A stretch of 64,000 bases of DNA from Antarcticibacterium flavum (GTDB taxonomy: Bacteria; Bacteroidota; Bacteroidia; Flavobacteriales; Flavobacteriaceae). The stretch spans positions 1,240,001-1,304,000 of the forward strand of contig NZ_CP040812.1 of the NCBI RefSeq assembly GCF_006159205.1, written 5' to 3'. Under the pieces are notes generated by a model that saw only the letters and a program-made list of their open reading frames with translations, was not told the DNA's origin and did no database searches. Of the stretch, positions 8,701 to 16,954 are shown in pieces. The position numbers were made by a program, and so were the translations under genes. Each line of letters starts with the position of its first letter. Positions within the stretch are counted from its first letter, which is position 1.

Positions 8701-9012
8701 AATTTTGAATTTTTAGGGTTAGATGTAAGCGGAAGGACCTGCACCATACCAGGGAACAGATAGCATCTTTTTTCTGAAAAACCTTCAGCAAAAGCCTTCT
8801 TTGCAAATATATTCAATCGCAGTCAAACCATCTGCCTGATTAAGTTTTGTTTAATCTGAAATATTTCCGAAGAACCTTAATAAAAGATAATCTTTCAGAA
8901 GAAATTTAAGACAGGGCTTCTATTCCTACGGAAAAACCTGGAAAAGAATGGTTGCTTCATAGCCGTCTATATTCCAGATTCCAGCAGCGCAGCGGTCCAG
9001 ATTCATTATAGT
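8701..9012. other. Intergenic region upstream of tpiA
   Basis: No gene is seen in this 312-bp gap. It holds the probable tpiA promoter box, and near 8985-8995 a GCAGCGCAGCGG motif. The same core recurs at about 15106 and, inverted and doubled, at about 15645 and 15675, so it is a dispersed short repeat. Confidence 0.5.
8804..8811 (-). promoter_or_regulatory. -7 promoter box of tpiA-prmA
   Basis: Read on the minus strand the octamer is TATATTTG, matching TAnnTTTG, 104 bp upstream of the tpiA start. This implies a leader of roughly 95 nt. No -33 TTG at normal spacing is evident. Confidence 0.4.
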
Positions 9013-10107
9013 TTACAGCTTAATATCCTCTGCATCAAACCAGTGTTTCTTCTGCGTGATCGTTCCCCGGCGAAGTGTAAGTATGCCGGGATTGGAGCGT
9101 ACTATGGTCTTTAAAAGGGTTTCATCTGCCTGGTAAAATTCAAAATCCAGTCCAAATTTATTCTTCAGGCTTTCCTGCGCCTCTGTACCCGAGGAAGTAA
9201 GGCCTACAACCCTGTAACCTTTGGCAGCAGCTTCCTCACTAAGGGATTTTACGGCAGGGTAGCCATCCCATTCTGTATTCCTTAGATTATAGGCTACGAT
9301 CATCAATAATTTCTCCTCATCCAGGATCTCCATGGTCACATCTTCCCCGTCCTTCTCCAACTGAAAATCATTGATCGCAGGAGTAGCACCCTGCTTTACC
9401 AGTTTTGTCTCTACTCCCACAAATTCCCCGTCCACCTGTGGGAAGGTACCGCTATTCTTAAGGACCACCTCTTCCCCACCCCGGTTGAATTTCCATTGGT
9501 ATTCATATTCATCTTTTGGAGCACCCTCTGGCTCCGTCATTTGCTCCTGTATATTATTCCCAACTTTATACGGGCGAAAATCTATAAGGGGTAAATGCAT
9601 AAGTACATAGTAGGCAAAGGTGAAGCAAAGCATGAACGCAAGAAAAATGATCCAGCGGTGGGAAGCCTTTGCAAGAAATGGGGTGATATATTCCCTGTTA
9701 AGGAACAAGATCAAAATAAGCAACAGCAGCACTACATCCTTCGTAAAGGATTGCCAGGGTGTAAGCGGCATGGCATCTCCAAAGCAACCACAATCTGTCA
9801 CCTTATTGAAATAAGCCGAATAAAATGTGAGGAAGGTAAAGAATACGATCATCACCAGCAGGCTCCAGGTGGTGAACTTTGGCAGGTAGCCTATGAGCAG
9901 CATAATGCCCAGTACCAGTTCAAATACCACCAGGATGATTGCCAGCACCAGTGAAAATGGTATCAGGAATTCCAGGTTTAGTACCTGTGCACTAAAATAT
10001 TCCTGCAGCTTATATGAAAATCCCAAAGGATCATTTAGCTTCACAAATCCGGAAATAATGAATAATATCCCCACAAAGATCCTGGAAAATCCTACTAGTA
10101 TTTTCAT
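9013..10107 (-). CDS. BT_3928-family membrane protein (DoxX-like plus C-terminal periplasmic domain)
   Basis: The N-terminal 130 residues are four hydrophobic segments of DoxX/MauE type, beginning MKILVGFSRIFVGILFIISGFVKLNDPLG and including a VTDCGCFGDAMPLTPW loop whose cysteine pair is typical of the MauE/vitamin K reductase-like group. One more membrane segment follows at about 155-175. The C-terminal half has a thioredoxin-like layout without a CXXC motif. In Bacteroidota this family sits beside DUF1599 and tpiA, as here. A role in redox or envelope biology is inferred from the fold only. It is read in the same direction as DUF1599, with a 71-bp gap. Confidence 0.75.
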   Translation of the reverse strand: MKILVGFSRIFVGILFIISGFVKLNDPLGFSYKLQEYFSAQVLNLEFLIPFSLVLAIILVVFELVLGIMLLIGYLPKFTTWSLLVMIVFFTFLTFYSAYFNKVTDCGCFGDAMPLTPWQSFTKDVVLLLLILILFLNREYITPFLAKASHRWIIFLAFMLCFTFAYYVLMHLPLIDFRPYKVGNNIQEQMTEPEGAPKDEYEYQWKFNRGGEEVVLKNSGTFPQVDGEFVGVETKLVKQGATPAINDFQLEKDGEDVTMEILDEEKLLMIVAYNLRNTEWDGYPAVKSLSEEAAAKGYRVVGLTSSGTEAQESLKNKFGLDFEFYQADETLLKTIVRSNPGILTLRRGTITQKKHWFDAEDIKL

Positions 10108-10178
10108 ACGTACTTTTTCATTTTAAAATGCAACCTGCACAGTCATCACCGGGCGAAGCGATAACCTGTTGTAAAATA

Positions 10179-10730
10179 TTACCCCTGTTCCACCGCCTCT
10201 TCCATTAGGATAAGTGCAAAAACGGCATAATTGATCATATCCTGGTAGTTGGCGTCTATACCTTCACTCACTAGCGTTCTACCTTTATTATCCTCAATTT
10301 GTTTCACCCGCAGGAGTTTTTGAATAATAAGGTCTGTAAGCGAACTTACTCTCATATCTCGCCACGCCTCCCCGTAATCATGGTTCTTATCTTCCATAAG
10401 GGCTTTGGTCGCGGCAATTTTCTCATCATAGAGTTCTGTTGCTCTTTCGGCGCTAAGGTCCGGCTGGGTGGCAATCCCCAGGTCCAGCTGTATGAGGGCC
10501 ATTATGGAATAATTAATGATACCAATGAATTCTGGTTTTTCATCCTCGGCAACTTTGCGCACCTCATTTTCCTGCAGGCTGCGTATGCGTTGAGCCTTGA
10601 TAAAGATTTGGTCGGTTAAAGAAGGTAGCCTCAAAATTCTCCAGGCGCTGCCGTAATCTTTCATTTTATTTACAAATAATTCGCGGCACATTGCAACCAC
10701 CGCGTCGTATTGTTTTGAGGTATCCTTCAT
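10179..10730 (-). CDS. DUF1599-family protein with internal duplication
   Basis: The 183-residue protein consists of two tandem copies of one module of about 85 residues. The first contains NKMKDYGSAWRILRLPSLTDQI and ends IINYSIMALIQLDLG. The second contains EDKNHDYGEAWRDMRVSSLTDLI and ends MINYAVFALILMEE. The conserved KxxDYGxAWR...SLTD...NY pattern defines DUF1599, which has been linked by domain analysis to nucleotide or DNA modification systems; no enzymatic activity is established to my knowledge. Here it sits in a core block divergent from folP, suggesting a housekeeping role. Confidence 0.8.
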   Translation of the reverse strand: MKDTSKQYDAVVAMCRELFVNKMKDYGSAWRILRLPSLTDQIFIKAQRIRSLQENEVRKVAEDEKPEFIGIINYSIMALIQLDLGIATQPDLSAERATELYDEKIAATKALMEDKNHDYGEAWRDMRVSSLTDLIIQKLLRVKQIEDNKGRTLVSEGIDANYQDMINYAVFALILMEEAVEQG

Positions 10731-10828
10731 AGAACTATTTCAAATTTGCGTAAATTTAGGCCAGATTGTTAAGATAGTCAAAGTTAAACTTTTTACTGAA
10801 AAACCTACTCTCACCAGAATATACCTAC

Positions 10829-11653
10829 ATGACAATAAATTGCAAGGGAAACCTCATAGACCTAAGTACCCCAAAAGTAATGGGGATCCTCAATATTACT
10901 CCAGATTCTTTCTTTTCTGAAAGCCGTACCCAGACAGAAGAAAAAATATTGCAAGCTGCTGAAGAAATGCTGGAAGAAGGAGCCACATTCCTTGATATAG
11001 GTGGCTACAGCAGCAGGCCGGGTGCAAACGAAGTTTCTGTTAATGAAGAATTGGAAAGGGTCATACCTGCCATAGAATCGATCCTGAAAAATCATCCTGA
11101 AACCCTCATTTCCATAGATACCTTTCGCGCTGAAGTTGCATCGCAGGCAATCAAAGCAGGTGCTGCAATGGTCAATGATATTGCTGCGGGAAACCTCGAC
11201 GGGCAAATGATGCAGGTAGTTGGCCAATTAAAGGTGCCATATATTATGATGCACATGCGGGGAACACCTCAAACTATGCAGGAACAAAATAACTACAAAG
11301 ATCTAATCCAGGAGGTGATCTTTTATTTTTCAGAAAAGATTGCAGAGGCAAGGAATCATGGGATCAACGACGTTATCCTGGATCCCGGGTTTGGGTTTTC
11401 TAAAAATATCAGTCAGAATTTTGAGCTTCTCAATAAAATGGAACTGCTGCAAACCGCGGGCCTCCCTGTGCTGGCAGGACTTTCCAGGAAATCTACCATT
11501 TACAAAACATTAAGTTGTACCCCCGGGGAAGCCCTTAACGGCACTACCGTCCTTAACACAATTGCATTGCAAAAAGGAGCAGCCATCCTGCGGGTTCATG
11601 ATGTGAAGGAAGCCATGGAAGCCGTGGAATTGGTAAGCAGGCTTAAAAACTAA
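10829..11653 (+). CDS. folP: Dihydropteroate synthase
   Basis: FolP condenses p-aminobenzoate with 6-hydroxymethyl-dihydropterin diphosphate in folate synthesis and is the sulfonamide target. The family signatures are all present: MGILNITPDSFF near residues 19-30, LDIGGYSSRPGA, SIDTF, MVNDIAAG, MMHMRGTPQTMQ and VILDPGFGFSKN. Its length is 274 aa. It is followed by the diadenylate cyclase gene after 36 bp, a pairing common in Bacteroidota. It is divergent from the DUF1599 gene across about 100 bp. Confidence 0.96.
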   Translation: MTINCKGNLIDLSTPKVMGILNITPDSFFSESRTQTEEKILQAAEEMLEEGATFLDIGGYSSRPGANEVSVNEELERVIPAIESILKNHPETLISIDTFRAEVASQAIKAGAAMVNDIAAGNLDGQMMQVVGQLKVPYIMMHMRGTPQTMQEQNNYKDLIQEVIFYFSEKIAEARNHGINDVILDPGFGFSKNISQNFELLNKMELLQTAGLPVLAGLSRKSTIYKTLSCTPGEALNGTTVLNTIALQKGAAILRVHDVKEAMEAVELVSRLKN

Positions 11654-11689
11654 CTTAATATTTTCTACATTTACACAAAGCCTTGACAT

Positions 11690-12463
11690 TTGGATTTTTT
11701 AAACCTTCGCATTCTTGATATAGTAGACATTGTATTTGTCGCCATCCTCCTCTTTTATCTTTATAAACTGGTAAAAGGCACTGTGGCAGTAAATATCTTT
11801 GTGGGGATCGTAATAGTGTACCTCATAGGAAAGCTCACCCAGCTGCTGGGTATGGAGCTGTTAAGCAGTGTGCTGGGGGAATTCATAGGTGTGGGGATGT
11901 TTGCGCTTATCGTAGTATTCCAGCAGGAGATAAGAAAATTCCTTTTAATGATTGGCTCAACCAACTTCACCCAGCGTCGAAAATTTTTCAGGCAGTTGAA
12001 ATTTGTCAAAGACGATTCCCAGGTGACTACCAATGTAAATGCCATTGTTAAGGCCTGTGAAACTATGGGCCGCAACTTTACAGGTGCTCTTATCATTATT
12101 CAAAAAAGTACTAAACTGGATTTCGTAAAAAATTCCGGCGATGAAATGAATATTGAACTTAACCAGCCAATTATAGAATCTATTTTTCATAAAAGTGGCC
12201 CCTTACATGATGGCGCAATGATAGTGGAGGACAATAAGATTACAGCAACGAGGGTAATACTTCCTGTATCCAATGACAGGTCCATCCCTTTAAGATTCGG
12301 GTTAAGGCATCGTGCGGCAGTTGGAATTACTGAAAAAACCGATGCCCTGGCAGTAGTGGTAAGTGAAGAGACAGGACAGATCTCCTATTTAAAAGACGGG
12401 GAATTTGTGATGTTTGAAAATACAGATGAGTTGGTGGCAAAACTTAAAGACGACCTTACTTAA
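11690..12463 (+). CDS. cdaA: Diadenylate cyclase CdaA (membrane-bound DAC domain)
   Basis: CdaA makes the second messenger c-di-AMP from two ATP. Three hydrophobic segments occupy residues 9-85, and the DAC domain follows with its two signatures DGA (174-176, in PLHDGAMIV) and RHR (206-208, in FGLRHRAAVG). The start codon must be TTG at 11690, because an in-frame TGA lies only two codons upstream and no ATG occurs before the first membrane helix ends. The 3' end overlaps the convergent ABC exporter gene by 4 bp. c-di-AMP usually governs osmotic and envelope homeostasis. Confidence 0.93.
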   Translation: MDFLNLRILDIVDIVFVAILLFYLYKLVKGTVAVNIFVGIVIVYLIGKLTQLLGMELLSSVLGEFIGVGMFALIVVFQQEIRKFLLMIGSTNFTQRRKFFRQLKFVKDDSQVTTNVNAIVKACETMGRNFTGALIIIQKSTKLDFVKNSGDEMNIELNQPIIESIFHKSGPLHDGAMIVEDNKITATRVILPVSNDRSIPLRFGLRHRAAVGITEKTDALAVVVSEETGQISYLKDGEFVMFENTDELVAKLKDDLT

Positions 12464-14226
12464 ACAGATTCTTCGGCCATAAATTGTACTTCATAAAGGT
12501 TCTTGTAATAACCGTTCTGCACCTTTAGCAACTCCTGGTGAGTTCCCATTTCTACGATCTCACCCGCATCCATCACCAGGATCCTGTCGGCTTTCTTGAT
12601 AGTGGCCAGCCTGTGCGCGATCACGATTGAGGTTCGTCCTTCAGTTATTTTATCTGTCGCATCCTGTATAAGTTGCTCGCTGTAGGAGTCTACAGATGAC
12701 GTTGCCTCATCCAGAACCAGAATACTGGGATTACTCACATAAGCCCTCAGGAAAGAAATAAGCTGTCTTTGGCCACTGGATAACATCACCCCTCTTTCCT
12801 TCACATTATAATGATAAGCATTAGGCAGGGAAGCGATGAAATCATGCACTCCAATCTCTTTTGCCGCTTTGATCACGTCTTCTTCGGTTACGCCGGGATT
12901 ATGAAGGGTGATATTGTTCATAATAGTATCTGCAAATAAGAAGACATTTTGCAGTACCACGGCAATTTCAGCGCGCAGCGATTTAAGGGTTATGTCGCGA
13001 ATATCTATCCCATCAACCAGGATCCTGCCGCTGTTTATCTCGTAGAACCTGTTCAGCAAATTGATCACTGTAGATTTTCCTGCACCCGTGGCACCCACAA
13101 TGGCAATGGTTTCTCCTGCTTTGGCTTTAAAAGAGACCCCTTTTAGCACTTCCTCGGCTTCATTATATCCAAAGCGTACTTCTTCAAATTCAATTTCACC
13201 TTTCAAATGATCTACGGTGGTAGTACCAGTATCGGCTATACTCTCCTCTGTATCGAGAATACCGAAAACCCTGTTGGCAGCCACCATTCCCATTTGCAGG
13301 GTATTGAACTTATCTGCAATTTGCCGAAGCGGCCTAAAGAGCATTTGTGCCAGTTCAATGAACATGATGATCACACCCAGGCTAATCGCATCATTATCTA
13401 CCACCCGTAAACCTCCATACCACACAATAAGACCTATTGTTATGGAAGTGGACATTTCAGCAATGGGAAAGAAAATTGAGTTGTACCAAACGGTTTTCAC
13501 CCAGGCTTTTCTATGTTTGTCATTTATATTTCTGAAGTTTTCGTATTCAACTTTTTCCCTTGTGAAAAGTTGTACGATCTTCATCCCGGTAATCCTCTCC
13601 TGCACAAAGGTGTTAAGATTTGCCACCTGGTTCCTCACATCTTCAAAGGCGATTTTCATTTTCTTCTGAAAGACCCTGGTCGCATAGAGAATGAATGGCA
13701 TTACCGTAAGTACCAGCAAAGTGAGTTCCCAGCTATTATAGAACATGAATATAAGGATCACCAGCATTTTAAGAAGGTCACTGGCTATAACAAATAGACC
13801 TTCGCTGAAGATACTCGCAATAGTCTCAATATCACTCACCGCCCTGGTCACCAGTCTTCCCACTGCCGACTGGTCGAAATACTTCATTTTGAACTGAAGC
13901 ATATGCTTAAAAAGGTTTACCCGCAGGTCGCGAATTACTTCCTGCCCCAGCCAGTTGGCAAAATAAATGAACAGGAACTGAAAGATCACCTCCAGAAAGA
14001 GGGCAGCAAACATAAGGCTGATATAAAAAACCAGGTTCTCATTATCCTGCGGAATAATGGAATCATCTATAGTAAGGCGTAAAAGATACGGCCTGGCCAC
14101 CGCAAAAAATGACAAGAGAATAGCCGCAACTGCTACAAAATAGAAAGTCCATTTGTAAGGGTTGGTATATCCAAGCAGCCTTCTGAAAAGCTTAAAATCA
14201 AATGCGTTTCCTGTACTGTTTGCCAT
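12460..14226 (-). CDS. ABC exporter, fused membrane and ATPase domains (MsbA/MdlB-like)
   Basis: A half-transporter of 588 aa. Six membrane helices span roughly residues 20-320. The nucleotide-binding domain has Walker A GATGAGKS (378-385), the ABC signature LSSGQ (482-486) and Walker B ILVLDEA (502-508), followed by the switch His in VIAHRLAT. It should act as a homodimer, or as a heterodimer with an unlinked partner, exporting lipid or drug-like substrates from the inner leaflet; the substrate cannot be told from sequence. It starts directly after the truA stop with no gap, so both are in one transcript. Confidence 0.9.
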   Translation of the reverse strand: MANSTGNAFDFKLFRRLLGYTNPYKWTFYFVAVAAILLSFFAVARPYLLRLTIDDSIIPQDNENLVFYISLMFAALFLEVIFQFLFIYFANWLGQEVIRDLRVNLFKHMLQFKMKYFDQSAVGRLVTRAVSDIETIASIFSEGLFVIASDLLKMLVILIFMFYNSWELTLLVLTVMPFILYATRVFQKKMKIAFEDVRNQVANLNTFVQERITGMKIVQLFTREKVEYENFRNINDKHRKAWVKTVWYNSIFFPIAEMSTSITIGLIVWYGGLRVVDNDAISLGVIIMFIELAQMLFRPLRQIADKFNTLQMGMVAANRVFGILDTEESIADTGTTTVDHLKGEIEFEEVRFGYNEAEEVLKGVSFKAKAGETIAIVGATGAGKSTVINLLNRFYEINSGRILVDGIDIRDITLKSLRAEIAVVLQNVFLFADTIMNNITLHNPGVTEEDVIKAAKEIGVHDFIASLPNAYHYNVKERGVMLSSGQRQLISFLRAYVSNPSILVLDEATSSVDSYSEQLIQDATDKITEGRTSIVIAHRLATIKKADRILVMDAGEIVEMGTHQELLKVQNGYYKNLYEVQFMAEESV

Positions 14227-14973
14227 TTATTCTTTTACTATTGATCGCGGATATTCTATTCCGGTTAAAAATAATCCTTTTGCGGGAACAGAGGGTCCTG
14301 CGTTACTGCGGTCCCTGCTCTCCAAAATTTGTTTTATATATCCTTCCTCCATCTTCCCCAGTCCTACTTCCAGTAAAGTACCCACAATGGCCCTTACCAT
14401 ATTCCGCAGAAACCTGTCGGCAGTTATATTGAAAATTAAAAGATCCTTCTCCTGCTTCCACAATGCCCTTTTAATATGGCAATTGTAGGTCTTCACATCG
14501 GTCTTTGACCTCGAAAAACACTTAAAATCCCTGTGCTCCAACAGCACCGAAGCCGCTATATTCATTTTTTCCGCATCAGGCACTGTCTTAAGATGATGAG
14601 TAGTCTCAACCAGGAAAGGATCCTTTCGCAGGCTTATCTTATACTCATAACTCCTGCTGCGGGCATCAAACCTGGCATGCGCATCCTCTTTCACTTCAAA
14701 GACATCATAAACCGCAATATCTTCGGGAAGGATACCATTGAGCTTATAGAGAAATTTCTTCCCATCCTTTATATCTTCTGCATCAAAATGCACAAAATAT
14801 TGGGAGGCGTGCACGCCGGTATCTGTCCTCCCCGCTCCTACTACCGGGGTTTCCTTTCTAAGGATAGTGAACAGGGCCTGCTCCAGGGTTTCCTGTACGG
14901 TTGGTGCATTGGGCTGGTACTGCCAGCCGTTATATGCCTTTCCGTTATAAGCCAACTCCAAAAAATATCTCAA
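14227..14973 (-). CDS. truA: tRNA pseudouridine(38-40) synthase TruA
   Basis: TruA isomerises uridines 38-40 in the anticodon arm of many tRNAs. The catalytic motif GAGRTDTGVHAS (residues 46-57) carries the nucleophile Asp51. Other family marks are YNGWQYQPN near the N-terminus, RSYEYKI, and DRFLRNMVRAIVGTLLEVGLGK towards the end. Length 248 aa is typical. It is the first gene of a two-gene unit with the ABC exporter. Confidence 0.95.
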   Translation of the reverse strand: MRYFLELAYNGKAYNGWQYQPNAPTVQETLEQALFTILRKETPVVGAGRTDTGVHASQYFVHFDAEDIKDGKKFLYKLNGILPEDIAVYDVFEVKEDAHARFDARSRSYEYKISLRKDPFLVETTHHLKTVPDAEKMNIAASVLLEHRDFKCFSRSKTDVKTYNCHIKRALWKQEKDLLIFNITADRFLRNMVRAIVGTLLEVGLGKMEEGYIKQILESRDRSNAGPSVPAKGLFLTGIEYPRSIVKE

Positions 14974-15011
14974 TCTAAATTGATACTTTTACGTGATTAA
15001 ATGAATACCTG

Positions 15012-15019
15012 CAAAGATA
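15012..15019 (-). promoter_or_regulatory. -7 promoter box of truA
   Basis: Minus-strand TATCTTTG matches TAnnTTTG, 39 bp upstream of the truA start. A perfect 7-bp inverted repeat (AACCTGT/ACAGGTT) lies just beyond it at 15034-15048 and belongs to the same motif family as the 34-35 kb repeats. Confidence 0.45.
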
Positions 15020-15146
15020 CGGCAAACTTCACAACCTGTCACAGGTTGGAAAGGGAGATTAGGAATGTCTTTATAAAATTATCTTATCCACCCTGCAATG
15101 CAACGGCGCAGCGGCAGCCCGATTCTTTGAAAAATTAAAAATTATT

Positions 15147-15640
15147 ATGAAAAAAATATTATTGCTTAGTGATACTCATGGATATATAGATGACCGCATC
15201 CTGCATTATGCGGGGGAAGCTGATGAGATATGGCATGCCGGCGATATTGGCAATATTGAAGTGGCAGATCAATTAAAGGCTGTAAAACCTCTAAAAGCGG
15301 TCTATGGTAACATTGACGGCCACGGCATAAGAAAAGAATACCCCCTTAACCAGCGCTTCCTATGTGAGGAAGTAGATGTATGGATCACCCATATTGGGGC
15401 TATCCCAACAGGTACTCCCCTGCTGTTAAGGAAGAGATAAGAGCCAACACCCCAAACCTTTTTATTTGCGGCCATTCCCATATTTTAAAGGTAATGAACG
15501 ACAAAAACCTGAAACTCCTCCACATGAATCCGGGCGCTGCAGGAAAGCAGGGATTCCACAAGAAGCGAACGATGTTAAGATTTAAGATCAACGGGAAAGA
15601 AATACAGGATCTGGAGGTGATTGAGTTGGGGGAAAAATAA
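15147..15640 (+). pseudogene. YfcE/MJ0936-type metallophosphoesterase with a one-base frameshift
   Basis: Two overlapping frames together give one complete calcineurin-like phosphoesterase of about 164 aa. The first (15147-15440) holds LLSDTHG, HAGDIG and YGNIDGHG and runs to WITHIG. The second supplies YSPAVKEEI, LFICGHSHIL and MNPGAAG. All metal-binding motifs are intact when joined. The break is in the GGGG run at 15396-15399: one more G restores the frame as GGYPNRYSPAV, the expected family sequence. So this is either a real recent frameshift or a homopolymer sequencing error. Related enzymes hydrolyse phosphodiesters with Mn or Ni. Confidence 0.85.
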
Positions 15641-16283
15641 GATTCGCTGCGCTGCTAGAATCAAGAATCAAGACCGCTGCGCTGCAAGACTGACCCTGGT
15701 TTGTTGTTTGTTGTTTGGGGTTTGTTGTTGTTTACCGTTTGCTGACTAGATTAGCGTTATTGGCGACTGTCTGTTGTTTGTTGTCTGTTGTCGGTTGTCA
15801 GTTGTCAGTTGTGAGTTATCAGTTGTTCGGTTGAAAAAAAATGACATCTGCACTGCGGGAAAAATGCTTTGTATTCTAAATGGCATATTTCGTATCAACC
15901 GGTTTAATCCTGTCAACTCTGTGAAACTCCAATTTAACTCCTGCGACTCTGTGGTTAAAAAAAATTAGCCTCGAAAAAATGAAAATCAACCTCGCAACTA
16001 ACCTTAGGAGTTAGGCGGTTGTAGGGTGAAAAAGTTGTAGTGTTAAAAGGTTGTTAGTTGTGAGTTGTGACTGATCGGTTGTCGGTGGAAAAAAAATTAA
16101 TTTGCCTTATTAAGATGCCTTTCTTCAGTTGGTTTTTACTCCAAAAACTCCGCGTAAAACTCCGTGTATAACTCTGTGGTTAAATTGCAATTAGCCTCGA
16201 AGAAATGAAAATCTTTCTCGATAACTGTCTTGTCTCTTGCCTCTTGGTTCTTGGTTCTTTTTTCCCGCGCAATTTTTTCCATA
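15641..16283. repeat. Non-coding region with degenerate short repeats
   Basis: No gene is visible. From 15697 to 15840 the plus strand is a T/G-rich run built on TTGTTTG and GTTGTCAGTTGTC words. A longer direct repeat follows: ACTCTGTGGTTAAA and AGCCTCGAARAAATGAAAATC occur together at about 15945-15995 and again at about 16171-16218. A CGCTGCGCTGC word occurs twice near 15645 and 15675. This looks like accumulated intergenic repeat sequence. Confidence 0.6.
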
Positions 16284-16315
16284 AAAAAACCCAAAGTTTT
16301 CACTCTGGGTTTTCT
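16284..16315 (-). terminator. Terminator of the DUF4293 gene (minus strand)
   Basis: AAAACCCA pairs with TGGGTTTT around a 12-nt loop. Read on the minus strand it ends in a T run, about 30 bp after the DUF4293 stop. Confidence 0.7.
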
Positions 16316-16343
16316 TCGCACTAATAACACTAAGATAATAGGT

Positions 16344-16754
16344 TTATCGAAACCGGTCGGCAGATTTTACGAGATCTTCATCCTTTTTTATGGCCTTGTT
16401 TGCCAGCACTAAAAAAACGATAGAAAGAACAGGAACAAACATCCCAATACCTTTCTCAGAGATATTCATCTCTCCAGGTAGAGTTAGCGACCAATACACG
16501 AAAACTCCTAGCAAAATAAAGTTTAATAATATATTGACTCGCCCCAGAACAAACTGGAGCTTTCTGTTTTTAAATAAAAAAATTGTCACCAGGGACAATA
16601 CGGCCGAGCCTACAAAAAGAACCAGGGCCAGGAGAACGTCTTCAACATATACCGGTTGCCCGGCTTCATTGCTCCACAAAGAAACAAAAAATATCAAAAC
16701 CCCGCTCAACAAAAAAGCGATAAATAAATATACAGTCTGGATACGTTGTAACAT
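16344..16754 (-). CDS. DUF4293-family four-helix membrane protein
   Basis: The 136-residue protein has four hydrophobic segments (about 5-27, 38-60, 68-90 and 104-118) and starts MLQRIQTVYLF, typical of DUF4293, a Bacteroidota family of unknown function usually found divergent from rho, as here. The short polar C-terminus (KAIKKDEDLVKSADRFR) is presumably cytoplasmic. No catalytic motif is seen. Confidence 0.75.
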   Translation of the reverse strand: MLQRIQTVYLFIAFLLSGVLIFFVSLWSNEAGQPVYVEDVLLALVLFVGSAVLSLVTIFLFKNRKLQFVLGRVNILLNFILLGVFVYWSLTLPGEMNISEKGIGMFVPVLSIVFLVLANKAIKKDEDLVKSADRFR

Positions 16755-16954
16755 AGTAAGTAATGCAATTAGGGCAACAAAAATAAGTGTTTCTTTTTAT
16801 ATGAGGTGTTCAAAAATTTAAAATAAAGTTGTATTATTGCATTAAGATTTCCTAACCAATTCAATATAGGTTACTTAGGACTCCAATTTTTTTTTCGATT
16901 CTTCCTCGAGAAGTTTACAACAAAGCAATCACAAATTTATTCTTAATAAAATTC

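Noticed and set aside
10731..10828. Promoter boxes between DUF1599 and folP
   Set aside because: Only near matches (TAAATTTA, CAAATTTG) are present; none fits TAnnTTTG.
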